From CAYYYJ01 sp964631205 (GTDB taxonomy: Archaea; Aenigmatarchaeota; Aenigmatarchaeia; QMZP01; JACQNV01), in assembly GCA_964631205.1 (NCBI GenBank), contig CAZVWU010000003.1:36453-100452 (forward strand): a stretch of DNA of 64,000 nt, in the 5' to 3' direction. This document shows positions 17,886 through 25,700 of the stretch, piece after piece; within the stretch, counting starts at the first letter, position 1; every line of letters begins with the position of its first letter. Position numbers and translations under genes: made by a program. The notes below the pieces were generated by a model. That model had not been told where the DNA came from and did not search any database. It saw only the letters and a list, made by a program, of their open reading frames with translations.

Positions 17886-18791
17886 TTGATTATGGAAATA
17901 CAACAAAATCAGACACAAAAACTGACAGTTGCAAAATTGACTACAAAAGAAGCGCCTACATGGTGTCCGGGATGCGGGGATTTTACAATACTTTCAACAA
18001 TAAAAAATGCGCTGGTGGAAATTGATGCGGATACTGCGAACACGCTGATTGTTTCTGGTATTGGTTGTGGCAGCAAAACCCCGCATTTTGTAAAAACTTA
18101 TGGGTTTGAAGGTTTGCATGGCAGGGCTTTGCCTGTTGCAACAGCTGCGAAATTGGTGAACCCAAAGCTGAATGTTGTTGTTGTCACAGGCGATGGGGAC
18201 GGGTATGGGATTGGCGGAAACCATTTCATGCACAGCATGCGGAGGAACCTTGATATCTGCCATATTGTCCAGAATAATGAGGTTTATGGGTTAACAAAAG
18301 GGCAGAGCTCGCCTACAAGTGAAAAAGGATTCAAATCGCCCTCCACGCCGTCCGGAGTTATAGAATATCCTGTAAACCCGCTCACATGGGCGCTGGCAGC
18401 AGGGGCGACTTATATTGCAAGGGGGTATGCGATGGATATTTCCCACCTGAAAAAATTAATTGTGGATGGGATAAAACACAGAGGGTACGCTCTCATTGAC
18501 ATCTTCCAGCCATGCACAACTTACAACAAAATAAACACGCCTGAATGGTACAGGCAGAGGATTTACAAACTGGAAACAGAGCAGGGTTATGACCCTTCAA
18601 ACAGGGTTATGGCCTTCCAGAAAGCAGAGGAATGGGGCGACAGGATACCAATAGGCCTTTTTTACAAAACTGAAAAGCCAACTTATGAGGATTCAGTTTT
18701 CCAGAATTCACCGGCTCCTGTTGTTGAGCAGGACATTTCAGATGTAAAAATGGACGCGCTGTTTAATAAATTCTTGCAGAAGGCGGACTAA
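17886..18791 (+). CDS. 2-oxoacid:ferredoxin oxidoreductase, beta subunit
   Basis: Thiamine-diphosphate-binding catalytic subunit. It has CPGCGDF (Cys 27 and 30), GIGCGSKTPHF, and the ThDP/Mg motif GDGDGYGIGGNHF near residue 102, with the expected Asn in RRNLDICHIVQNNEVYGLT. Length (about 300 aa) is normal for the KorB group. Start: TTG 17886 lies 7 nt after a strong GGAGGT, whereas ATG 17892 is 13 nt away, so TTG is preferred. Between the subunits a 22-codon ORF (17821-17889) overlaps the start region and may serve only for translational coupling. It forms one enzyme with the upstream alpha-gamma protein in the cytoplasm. Confidence 0.92.
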   Translation: MIMEIQQNQTQKLTVAKLTTKEAPTWCPGCGDFTILSTIKNALVEIDADTANTLIVSGIGCGSKTPHFVKTYGFEGLHGRALPVATAAKLVNPKLNVVVVTGDGDGYGIGGNHFMHSMRRNLDICHIVQNNEVYGLTKGQSSPTSEKGFKSPSTPSGVIEYPVNPLTWALAAGATYIARGYAMDISHLKKLIVDGIKHRGYALIDIFQPCTTYNKINTPEWYRQRIYKLETEQGYDPSNRVMAFQKAEEWGDRIPIGLFYKTEKPTYEDSVFQNSPAPVVEQDISDVKMDALFNKFLQKAD

Positions 18792-18903
18792 AACTAACAT
18801 TTTCCATTAAAGCTTACATAATGAGTTACATATTTTATGTAATATGTTTACTATAAGTATAAAATATATTTCATCTTTTATGTAACAAGTTTCATACTTA
18901 TTT

Positions 18904-19078
18904 TTACAAGCCACTATAAATTTTGAAAACCAGGGCAGCGGCTGCGGCCGCTCCAACAACTGCCGCGATTATGATCAACAAAGGCAAATCGGCTTTCTCC
19001 TTCTCTGCTTTTGCGGTCTCTGGGTATTTTGAAATGTCGGAGGACAGCTTGAAACAACTGGCCCGATCATTATAGATT
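18904..19078 (-). pseudogene. Decayed 3' end of the 209-aa anchored-protein family
   Basis: The reading frame KLSSDISKYPETAKAEKEK followed by LLIIIAAVVGAAAAAALVF matches the C-terminal part of the intact protein at 22184-22762 (KLSVDISRHTEAAK, then a linker, then LIVIAAVAIAVIAVFAF). Only the last third remains and its 5' end runs into the HEPN gene, so it is a fragment. A second fragment is at 20361-20560. The interval 18792-18903, beside korB, holds only AT-rich inverted repeats such as TTACATAA/TTATGTAA. Confidence 0.6.
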
Positions 19079-19555
19079 TTCCAGGCAAATTTGGACAGCC
19101 TCCACAAACTCTACTGCATTTTTTCTCATACTGTTTAGAACTTCAGCGTCTACAGATACAGCTGTCCCATACTGGAATTCTTCCCTTAACAATTTTGCGT
19201 CTTTCGGTATCAGCTCGCTAGTCCTTCTTATCATTTCGACATATTTCCTGTCCAATTCAATCCTTTTTGATTCAATAAAGTATTCAATAGTGCTTATTGT
19301 GCATTCCTGGTTTCTGCTTTCATAGCCCAGTTTAAACAGAAGAGCGAGAAAAGCGTGGTACATTGCATAGAAAGCAGCTGAAACAGCCCAGTCTGGGAAT
19401 TCATCCTTATTGTGGTCAAAGGCCTTAAGGTTATGCAACGCCTTGGCAATATGTTTCTGCGGTTTTTCTTGGCTTGGGCTGGTCTTTCTCAATCCCCTAT
19501 GTTTGCCAGATTTCTGCCCCTGCTCCAGGCACCAATTGAATTTCTTTTCAGACAT
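19070..19555 (-). CDS. HEPN-domain protein, partner of the MNT protein
   Basis: Helical protein of the HEPN type found with minimal nucleotidyltransferases. The core is AKALHNLKAFDHNKDEFPD, then WAVSAAFYAMYHAFLALLFK and LGYESRNQECTI, with C-terminal helix AKLLREEFQYGTAVS. In MNT-HEPN systems HEPN is the toxin (an RNase) and MNT modifies it to block activity. I do not see a clear R-x(4-6)-H motif here (RN is present, the His is not), so RNase activity is uncertain. The first 34 residues are Lys/Gln-rich and look like an extension. The gene overlaps the MNT gene by 8 nt, indicating coupled translation. Confidence 0.75.
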   Translation of the reverse strand: MSEKKFNWCLEQGQKSGKHRGLRKTSPSQEKPQKHIAKALHNLKAFDHNKDEFPDWAVSAAFYAMYHAFLALLFKLGYESRNQECTISTIEYFIESKRIELDRKYVEMIRRTSELIPKDAKLLREEFQYGTAVSVDAEVLNSMRKNAVEFVEAVQICLENL

Positions 19556-20141
19556 CGGATAAAACCTCCACTATCAGGCCTTCTCCTGATAGGACTATAC
19601 CGGTTTTAATGATCTCCATAACAACGGGGTTTTTTTCTTTGAGTTTAATTTTCAGATCGCCCTTTGTCATAATTAAAGGGATTATTGGCTTTGTTTTTGT
19701 TTTGGATGCTTCAAGGCAGAAATTAGTGACTTTTTCCACTTTTTTCCTGTTCTCAATAATAAAGAGGGCGTCTACATCAGCTGCTTTTTCCTTTTTTGTT
19801 AAAATAGAGCCAAATAAAACCAGAGCTTTGGCAGGAAAGTTTTCTATTTCTGTTGAATAGACTTTTGCTATCTGGTTTTTGGCTAACTCCTTGTTTTTGT
19901 CTTCTATTAGGAAAATTTCACATATTTTTCTCGATTCCTTGTTTTCCAGATTTAAGGCATAAAAGATGGCGTTCCCCAGGTTCTCGGATTTCAGTATTTT
20001 TCCTTTTGACAAAGCTTTTACAATTTTATGCGCAGAACCGACGCTTATCCCCAACTCTTTCGACAGCTGGTTCACGTTATACCTGCCTGCAGGCCTCTTC
20101 AGAAGGAAGCCTATTATCCGCATGGTGTTTTTTGAAAACAT
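19548..20141 (-). CDS. Winged-helix plus minimal nucleotidyltransferase (MNT) antitoxin-like protein
   Basis: Two domains. Residues 1-65 are a winged helix (VNQLSKELGISVGSAHKIVK). Residues 100-195 are a DNA polymerase beta-like nucleotidyltransferase with LFGSILTKKEKAADVDALFI, that is GS at 111-112 and the metal-binding D122-x-D124. In the MNT-HEPN class the nucleotidyltransferase AMPylates the HEPN partner; the fused winged helix suggests the complex also represses its own promoter. The gene is upstream of and overlaps the HEPN gene. A large inverted-repeat element (20161-20256) sits 20 nt before the start, where the promoter would be expected. Confidence 0.8.
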   Translation of the reverse strand: MFSKNTMRIIGFLLKRPAGRYNVNQLSKELGISVGSAHKIVKALSKGKILKSENLGNAIFYALNLENKESRKICEIFLIEDKNKELAKNQIAKVYSTEIENFPAKALVLFGSILTKKEKAADVDALFIIENRKKVEKVTNFCLEASKTKTKPIIPLIMTKGDLKIKLKEKNPVVMEIIKTGIVLSGEGLIVEVLSDV

Positions 20142-20160
20142 ATAGGACTCAATGCTAAAA

Positions 20161-20256
20161 GGGGTGACATAGTGAACAGGCTAAAATGATTGGACACTGA
20201 TCTTATCCAATTGTTTAGGATCAGTGTCATCCCTTGTTAGCCTGTTTGGTTACCCC
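20161..20256. repeat. 96-nt MITE-like inverted-repeat element containing hairpin copy D
   Basis: The outer arms are GGGGTGAC/GTTACCCC and AACAGGCTAA (20175-20184) / TTAGCCTGTT (20237-20246). Nested inside is GACACTGATC (20193-20202) / GATCAGTGTC (20219-20228). On the minus strand the inner hairpin is flanked by AAGGGATGA and CCAATC, the same flanks as at 20458, 32381 and 63915. The whole would fold as a long interrupted stem, like a small non-autonomous element. It lies between the MNT gene and a decayed gene copy. Confidence 0.7.
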
Positions 20257-20360
20257 GTGCCGGTCTATTCGATTTTAGTGAATAATTATTCACTTTTATT
20301 GAATAATAGAGAACCTTATATAAAAAGCTTGTATATGCACAACTGCAATCACAAAAGAGA

Positions 20361-20560
20361 CTTCTTCTCCTGAACACAAAAACAGCAAGCACAGCAACAA
20401 TCACTGCAATAATTATAAGCGGCGTTGTAGTGACAGGCTCTGCCAAGGGGGCTGCTTAAAGGGACGACACTGGCGAAGCCAGTGTCCAACAGATATTGAC
20501 CAGCTTTACAGTTTCAAAGTAGGGGGATGACTAGGTTGAAGGTTGTTTCGCCAAGCCTGT
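20361..20560 (-). pseudogene. Second decayed copy of the 209-aa anchored-protein gene, split by a hairpin
   Basis: Nucleotide similarity to the intact gene (22184-22762) is clear on both sides. GAAACAACCTTCAACC and GCTGGTCAATAT match the upstream half, and CTACAACGCCGCTTATAAT matches the start of the anchor segment (AEPVTTTPLIIIAVIVAVLA). The region encoding the SPEGELKLSVDISRHTEAAK-like block is missing. In its place is a hairpin element with its flanks (20458-20490). An extra G in a G run and an in-frame stop also break the frame, so this copy is dead. Confidence 0.7.
20458..20490 (+). repeat. Hairpin element, copy A
   Basis: AAAGGGAC, then the stem GACACTGGC (20466-20474), loop GAA, GCCAGTGTC (20478-20486), then CAAC. 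It is a perfect 9-bp stem with constant flanks shared with copies at 20188-20235 and 32381-32419 (minus strand) and 63915-63961 (plus strand). Here it replaces part of a decayed gene copy, as an inserted element would. Confidence 0.75.
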
Positions 20561-20622
20561 TCCAGCATGCAAGATCTATGCTTCGAAGGGCCGTTGTCGG
20601 CTTTTATTAAACTTTTCTTTCT

Positions 20623-20670
20623 TTAAAGTATATACTTTAATATACTAATTATATGAAAAAGTTTAAATAT
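20623..20670 (+). promoter_or_regulatory. abiE promoter with 18-bp perfect palindrome
   Basis: TTAAAGTATATACTTTAA at 20623-20640 is a perfect palindrome. The TATA-like GTTTAAATAT at 20661-20670 lies about 26 nt before the AbiEi ATG (20691), so the message should be leaderless. AbiEi antitoxins are known to repress their own promoters through inverted repeats, so the palindrome is a good operator candidate, although it lies upstream of the TATA box rather than over it. Confidence 0.6.
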
Positions 20671-20690
20671 AAGGGATCCCATATATTATC

Positions 20691-21365
20691 ATGTATGAGC
20701 TAAAAATAACAGAGGCTTTCTCGAAGATGCCTGTTTTCTCGCTTTCTGATGTGAATCAGATAATTAGCAACAGGGTTTATGCTAAAAAATTCCTGAACAA
20801 ACATGTGGAGAGGGGGAATATCTTTAGGGTAAAAAGGGGCTTATACTCTGTACATAGGGATCCCTTTCTGGTCAGCACATTCGCTGCCGGCCAGGCCTAC
20901 ATCTCAAGCGTTTCTGCTTTATCATACCACAAGCTCATTGCCCAGATACCGAATGAAGTTTTCTGCGGCACAGGGAAGAAAGCCGGAAAACTGGATTTTT
21001 TTGGGAGAATAAACTTTTTTCACACTAACCAATTTTTCGGCTTCGATATGGAGGATTACGATGGATTTAAAATACCTGTCGCAGACCCCGAAAAGGCAAT
21101 CATAGATTCGTTTTCTGTTGTCCCTGTCTCTATTTTCGAAGAGGCAGTTGAGTCGGTCAACGAAGCGAAAATGGTGGAATACCTGAAAAAAACAAAAAAG
21201 AGCAGCATTGTTAAAAGGGTTGGGTACCTTATGGAAAAGAATGGCTTTGAAGTGTATGGAAAGCTTAGCAAACTGATGAACTACAAATATATAAGCCTGG
21301 ACCCCACAATGAAACCCAAGGGCAAAAAAAACAGAAAATGGGGGCTTATCGTAAACACATTATAA
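20691..21365 (+). CDS. abiEi: AbiEi family antitoxin/regulator, module 1
   Basis: Type IV toxin-antitoxin antitoxin. An N-terminal winged helix (FSLSDVNQIISNRVYAKKFL, RGNIFRVKRGLYSV) is followed by the conserved ISSVSALSYHKLI core and the VADPEKAIIDSF motif typical of AbiEi. The C-terminal helical region ends KWGLIVNTL. Length 224 aa is usual. The family binds DNA to repress the operon and counteracts the AbiEii nucleotidyltransferase. ATG 20691 is placed by the TATA box 26 nt upstream. The toxin gene follows after 9 nt. Confidence 0.88.
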   Translation: MYELKITEAFSKMPVFSLSDVNQIISNRVYAKKFLNKHVERGNIFRVKRGLYSVHRDPFLVSTFAAGQAYISSVSALSYHKLIAQIPNEVFCGTGKKAGKLDFFGRINFFHTNQFFGFDMEDYDGFKIPVADPEKAIIDSFSVVPVSIFEEAVESVNEAKMVEYLKKTKKSSIVKRVGYLMEKNGFEVYGKLSKLMNYKYISLDPTMKPKGKKNRKWGLIVNTL

Positions 21366-21374
21366 AGGGCTGAT

Positions 21375-22121
21375 ATGATACAAAAAGAGCTTTTGCTTGA
21401 AATCGGAAAGAAAAAAGGCCTCAGGAACAGGGAGCATATAGAGAAAGATTATTTTCAGGACCTGTTTCTTTTTAACCTTTTCAAGAAGACGAATAAGTTT
21501 ATTTTTAAAGGCGGCACTGCCCTTTACAAAATATACGGCCTTCCAAGGTTTTCAGAGGACCTAGATTTTTCCCTGTTAAACGGAACTGATGCAGCAGAAG
21601 CAAAAGGCATTGTTTTGTCAACAGTGAAGCAGATAAAGGAGTTTGAAATTAAATCAGTTAAAAAAATGGGCGATTCTGTCTTATTTAAGATAAGCGTGAA
21701 TGGCGTACTCACAAAATACAATACTCTGAGGATAGATGCCAGCCTCAGGAACAAACCGCTTGCCGGTTTTGATGTAAAGACTTTTACCCCGCCTTATATT
21801 GATATAAACCCTTTTTCACTGAGGCTGCTTAAAACAAAGGAGATGGTTGCGGAAAAAATCCATTCAATCCTTAACAGGAAAAAGGCCCGGGACCTTTTTG
21901 ACCTGTTTTACTTGTTACGGATTGCAAGCTTTGACCCTGATTTAGTTAACAGGAAACTGGGGATTTTCGGGATGAGGTTTAATTTCAAAGAGTTTTCTCT
22001 CAGGCTGCAGGGCCTTGAAGATGTTTGGGAAAAAGAGCTGAGGCCTTTTGTTTTGTCAGAGCTGTTTCCCTTCGCGGCAGCCAAACAGTTTGTTCTGGGA
22101 GAGATATCCAAAACCAGATAG
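21375..22121 (+). CDS. abiEii: AbiEii nucleotidyltransferase toxin, module 1
   Basis: Nucleotidyltransferase toxin of the AbiEii/DUF1814 family. The catalytic block is FKGGTALYKIYGLPRFSEDL followed by DFSL, giving the GG(T/S)-x(n)-DLDF signature. KTKEMVAEKIHSIL and RKKARDLFDLFYLL follow, as in the family. Members transfer nucleotides to tRNA and arrest growth or abort phage infection. Length 248 aa is typical. It is transcribed with the antitoxin 9 nt upstream. It is convergent with the 209-aa membrane-anchored gene, and the 62 nt between them hold no clear terminator. Confidence 0.9.
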   Translation: MIQKELLLEIGKKKGLRNREHIEKDYFQDLFLFNLFKKTNKFIFKGGTALYKIYGLPRFSEDLDFSLLNGTDAAEAKGIVLSTVKQIKEFEIKSVKKMGDSVLFKISVNGVLTKYNTLRIDASLRNKPLAGFDVKTFTPPYIDINPFSLRLLKTKEMVAEKIHSILNRKKARDLFDLFYLLRIASFDPDLVNRKLGIFGMRFNFKEFSLRLQGLEDVWEKELRPFVLSELFPFAAAKQFVLGEISKTR

Positions 22122-22183
22122 AAGAATTTTTATCAAATAACCCTATAGCCTGTTTTTTCTGCTTCTCCAAAACACAAAAACAG

Positions 22184-22762
22184 CTAAAAGGCTTTATGCA
22201 GCCTTCTCCTCCAAAATGCAAAAACAGCAATGACTGCAATCGCTACGGCTGCAATGACTATGAGCGGCGTTGTAGAGACAGGCTGTGGAGGGGCTTCCGC
22301 TGTTTCTGCTCCCGCTGTCTTGGCTGCCTCAGTGTGACGGGAAATGTCAACAGACAGCTTGAGCTCGCCCTCAGGACTGTATATATTGACCAGCTTCGCG
22401 TTTTCAAAGTAGGGGATGACGAGGTTGAAGGCTGTTTCGTCAAGCCTTATCGGGCCTGCCGGCTCTGTGCTGTTTAGCTCATCCTGATGCGGCTCCTCTA
22501 TTTCCAGCGGTATCGAGAAATTAAGGGAATATAGCAAATCCCCCTTGTCTGACACCATCCTTGCAGAATACCCCTCTTTCGGCTCCAGCTGCCTTCCGGG
22601 CGCCTCGCCTTGAACTAGATTAATCTCTAACAACTCTATCTCGCCTTTTATATACGCAAACTCAAGAGTGTAAACAACATCCAAGGCCGATGCTGCCTGA
22701 GCTAACATAACCGTCGCCACAGCCAAAAACATCAAGATGGTTTTCATATATGATTTTCCCAT
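22184..22762 (-). CDS. Secreted protein with C-terminal membrane anchor
   Basis: An N-terminal signal peptide (SYMKTILMFLAVATVMLAQA, cleavage near ASA-LD), an ectodomain of about 120 residues with beta-strand character, a Pro/Ala/Glu linker, and a C-terminal anchor TTPLIVIAAVAIAVIAVFAF followed by WRRRLHKAF. This is a type I surface protein held by its last helix. No family is recognised. Alternative starts at 22774 and 22744 are possible. The gene begins just after the stop of the giant metalloprotease (TAG 22777-22779), so the pair is an operon. Two broken copies of the gene lie at 18904 and 20361, evidence of local duplication and decay. Confidence 0.7.
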   Translation of the reverse strand: MGKSYMKTILMFLAVATVMLAQAASALDVVYTLEFAYIKGEIELLEINLVQGEAPGRQLEPKEGYSARMVSDKGDLLYSLNFSIPLEIEEPHQDELNSTEPAGPIRLDETAFNLVIPYFENAKLVNIYSPEGELKLSVDISRHTEAAKTAGAETAEAPPQPVSTTPLIVIAAVAIAVIAVFAFWRRRLHKAF

Positions 22763-22776
22763 AACTTTTGCCATCC

Positions 22777-25700
22777 CTATCCAAGATAATCGCTCTTTGC
22801 CAAATCCAAGCAATTTGGATTATTATGATTAAAGTAATCGTCATTGCCTATATCTAATGTAGATGGCCTCCAATCCAGATTCCCCGAATACATCAAATCC
22901 TGATTACCATCAGAAACATGCCCTGCCGACACATGGTGCGGCGCGCAAGTTGCAACGAACCCTAGAGTATGCAATATCTCATGAAGCATGCTGAACTCCC
23001 AATACCCAGACCCTCCAGAAGGGGCCAATACATTAATGGAGCATGCTGGAGAATTGGGCGGAGTTCCCTTAAGGTATACAGCAGCTAAATTGCCTTTAAC
23101 AGTTGGAGGCCACGCACCCCCACCGCACGCATAATTGCTGCTTCCGCCATAATAAACAGCATAAAGTTTGCCAGGGTTGTCGAAGCCAGCAGCCTGGAGT
23201 TCTGATTCTATTTGCTCCCTTACATATGAATTGTAAGCTTTGATCTCGGCATCTGTTTTTTTGAGCCTGAAAAATGTTATGTCTGGGGAATTTTGATATG
23301 CATCAATTTTTAACTTGCGGCCGCCTGCCTGGCTGGCAAGCCATTTCTGGAAAGCTGCCACCGACGCTGCTATCTTTCCATTTGTATCGAGAGATTCGTC
23401 TGCACCATCGCTTGGCAAGACATACATTAAGTGTATTTGATGGCCTGACAAATCATCGGTTTGGTCTACTACAGTTCTTGTTCCTGTTGGATTTCCGCCT
23501 TCTGTAGAGCCTTTGAAATACGATAATTTGCCTATTATTTTTTCTGCTTGCCCTTGTGAAAATTGATCGGCATTCCCACAATTACCGCTACACATTATAT
23601 TTGATTGATCCTTTTTATGATCGAGATCAAACAAGCTATGTCCTAATTCATGTAAAGCTGTATTGCCTGTCCAATAACCTATGTCGTCAACATAAGTTCC
23701 TACAAGGCTGATGATATTTTTTGGAAGGTTGGATCCTCCAGGATCAGTCCCTACGATTGTTATGGTCTTATCTGTTATGCTTTGATATCGTCCTAAAAAT
23801 TTATCAAAGGGGATAGATACTAAACCAACACCAGGGAAAGAATGTGGGTTGAAATCTTGTTTCGACAAAACTATTGTTGACTCTGCGTGAGGGCAATTTC
23901 TAATCTGTTTTAGTGTGTTCTTGAAATTAGCACTTCTAATTTTGACTTCGATGAGGCCTATTATTTTCATAGACGTCGTCATTGACTCTTTTGGGCTTAA
24001 GAAAGTTATTTTAGGATTATATGCCCAGATATTGAACTTTGTTTTAAGCGATTTCATTGGCTCTGGATCAAATATACCAAAATGTTGCAAATCTTTACCT
24101 TCATAATCGAGCATCTGCCTGACGGCTTTTTCAAATTCTTCGTCTTCCCAGTCTCCATCCCCAACTACAATAAGATCCAATTTGTCGCTGGGCTTGCCAT
24201 TTTCTATTAGCACGGAGCATTGGTTTGGCTGTATATAGATTGGAGGTGCTTCGACTTTTGTTATCGGGCTGACTAAAATTTTTGCTCCTCTCTTTTCATC
24301 CTTTTTGATTTCTATAACTGTGACACGGAATCCGCCAATTGGGAAATCTACATATTGGTTTTTTAAGCGATATTTCCTTTCAACCCTTCTGCCTTTGTCA
24401 TTTTCAATGTTTATCCAAAGACCTAGTTCATAGGTTGGTGTAACTTTATATTCATATAAATCTGGAGACGAAGTTATCTTGTAGTTTCCCGGGTGGAAAG
24501 TATACACGTCTGTTTCAGATATGTCTGCAAACACCCCAGCGACCTGTGTTTGGGTATCCTCTGGCGGCTTCTCCAATATCGTCACCAGCACATCAACTAT
24601 GCCCTGTCCTGTTTGCACTTGGATGGCTGAATCAGACGACTGTGGCACATACACTACTTGCACATTGAACTTGTAGCCTTTTCCGTAAAAGGGGATTGTG
24701 TTGCCTTCATATATCGGGACCTCGCTTATTTTTTCGCCTGTTTCGAAATCCTTGACAATTATCGTAGCCTCCTTGCCTTGAGCATATTTTTCTGTGTAAA
24801 TTGCAAGCTTGGCATTCACTTCAGGTATCGCGTATATCCCTGTCGGCCCTATTTTTGCATATTCGCTGCCTGGAGGAAGAACTGTCGGCGAGGGTTTTGG
24901 CGGCGGTGTTGGGGTAGCAGGTATGTAAGTTTCTGCGACAATATCTGCTGTTGCTTTTACGTCTTTTAGCTTGACAGAAATTCCTTGGTCTTTGAACACT
25001 TTATCCGCTCCTTTGTTTATAAGTCCTGTTGCAACAGTTTCCCCTTTCTCGTTTAGGATACTAATTGATAAATAAGTGTCATCGCGGGCATAATATGGAG
25101 AGATCTTATACGAACCTGCCTGGATGTAATTGTCCATGCCAAGGGTTCCGGATACAACTGACGAGCCCGAAGTTGGAGATCCATCAGCCGGAACTGTTAT
25201 GACTTCAATATCTGCTTTCAATCCTAATTTTTTGGCGGTTATCTTAAGCCCAGAATCTTGCAAGTCTAATGTCTGTCCCTCTTTCAGATAACCCCCTGTT
25301 ATGTAAGAGCCATCTGAATTATCAAATACATCTATAACGGCTTCTTTATATGGGGTAGCGTAGACGACTGAAGATTTTATTTTATAATTACCAATAATCA
25401 GGTCCTTGTCTTTCCCTAATATCCCGCTGGCAGTTTCAGGCTTTACAACATCCCCTTTAGCAGGCAAAAATGCTATGTCAATTCCAACAGGCTTGTCTGT
25501 GTTTGGGTCTATCCTTATGGCCTCTACTTTGGCTATGTAGCTTGGGTCTAGCGCTATCTGCTGCCCTGAGTCTATGTAGCCATGGAAGCCTATTATCTGG
25601 CCTATTACAGGTGTTTGTGTAACCAGGTCTTTGCCATCCTTGTCCCTAAGCGTGATTTTTGCAGTGAATTTGTCAATCACCTCTGAATATACTTTGTAAT

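Noticed and set aside
17821..17889. 22-codon ORF between the two oxidoreductase subunit genes
   Set aside because: It overlaps the Shine-Dalgarno and start of the beta subunit and has no family features; it is mentioned only as possible coupling.
15989..18791. Naming the oxidoreductase as KorAB or VorAB
   Set aside because: The fused gamma-alpha layout fits several substrate types, and residues that decide specificity cannot be judged without alignment.
20161..20490. Possible insertion sequence around the large inverted repeats
   Set aside because: No transposase frame lies between or beside the repeats; the element is under 100 nt, so at most a non-autonomous one.
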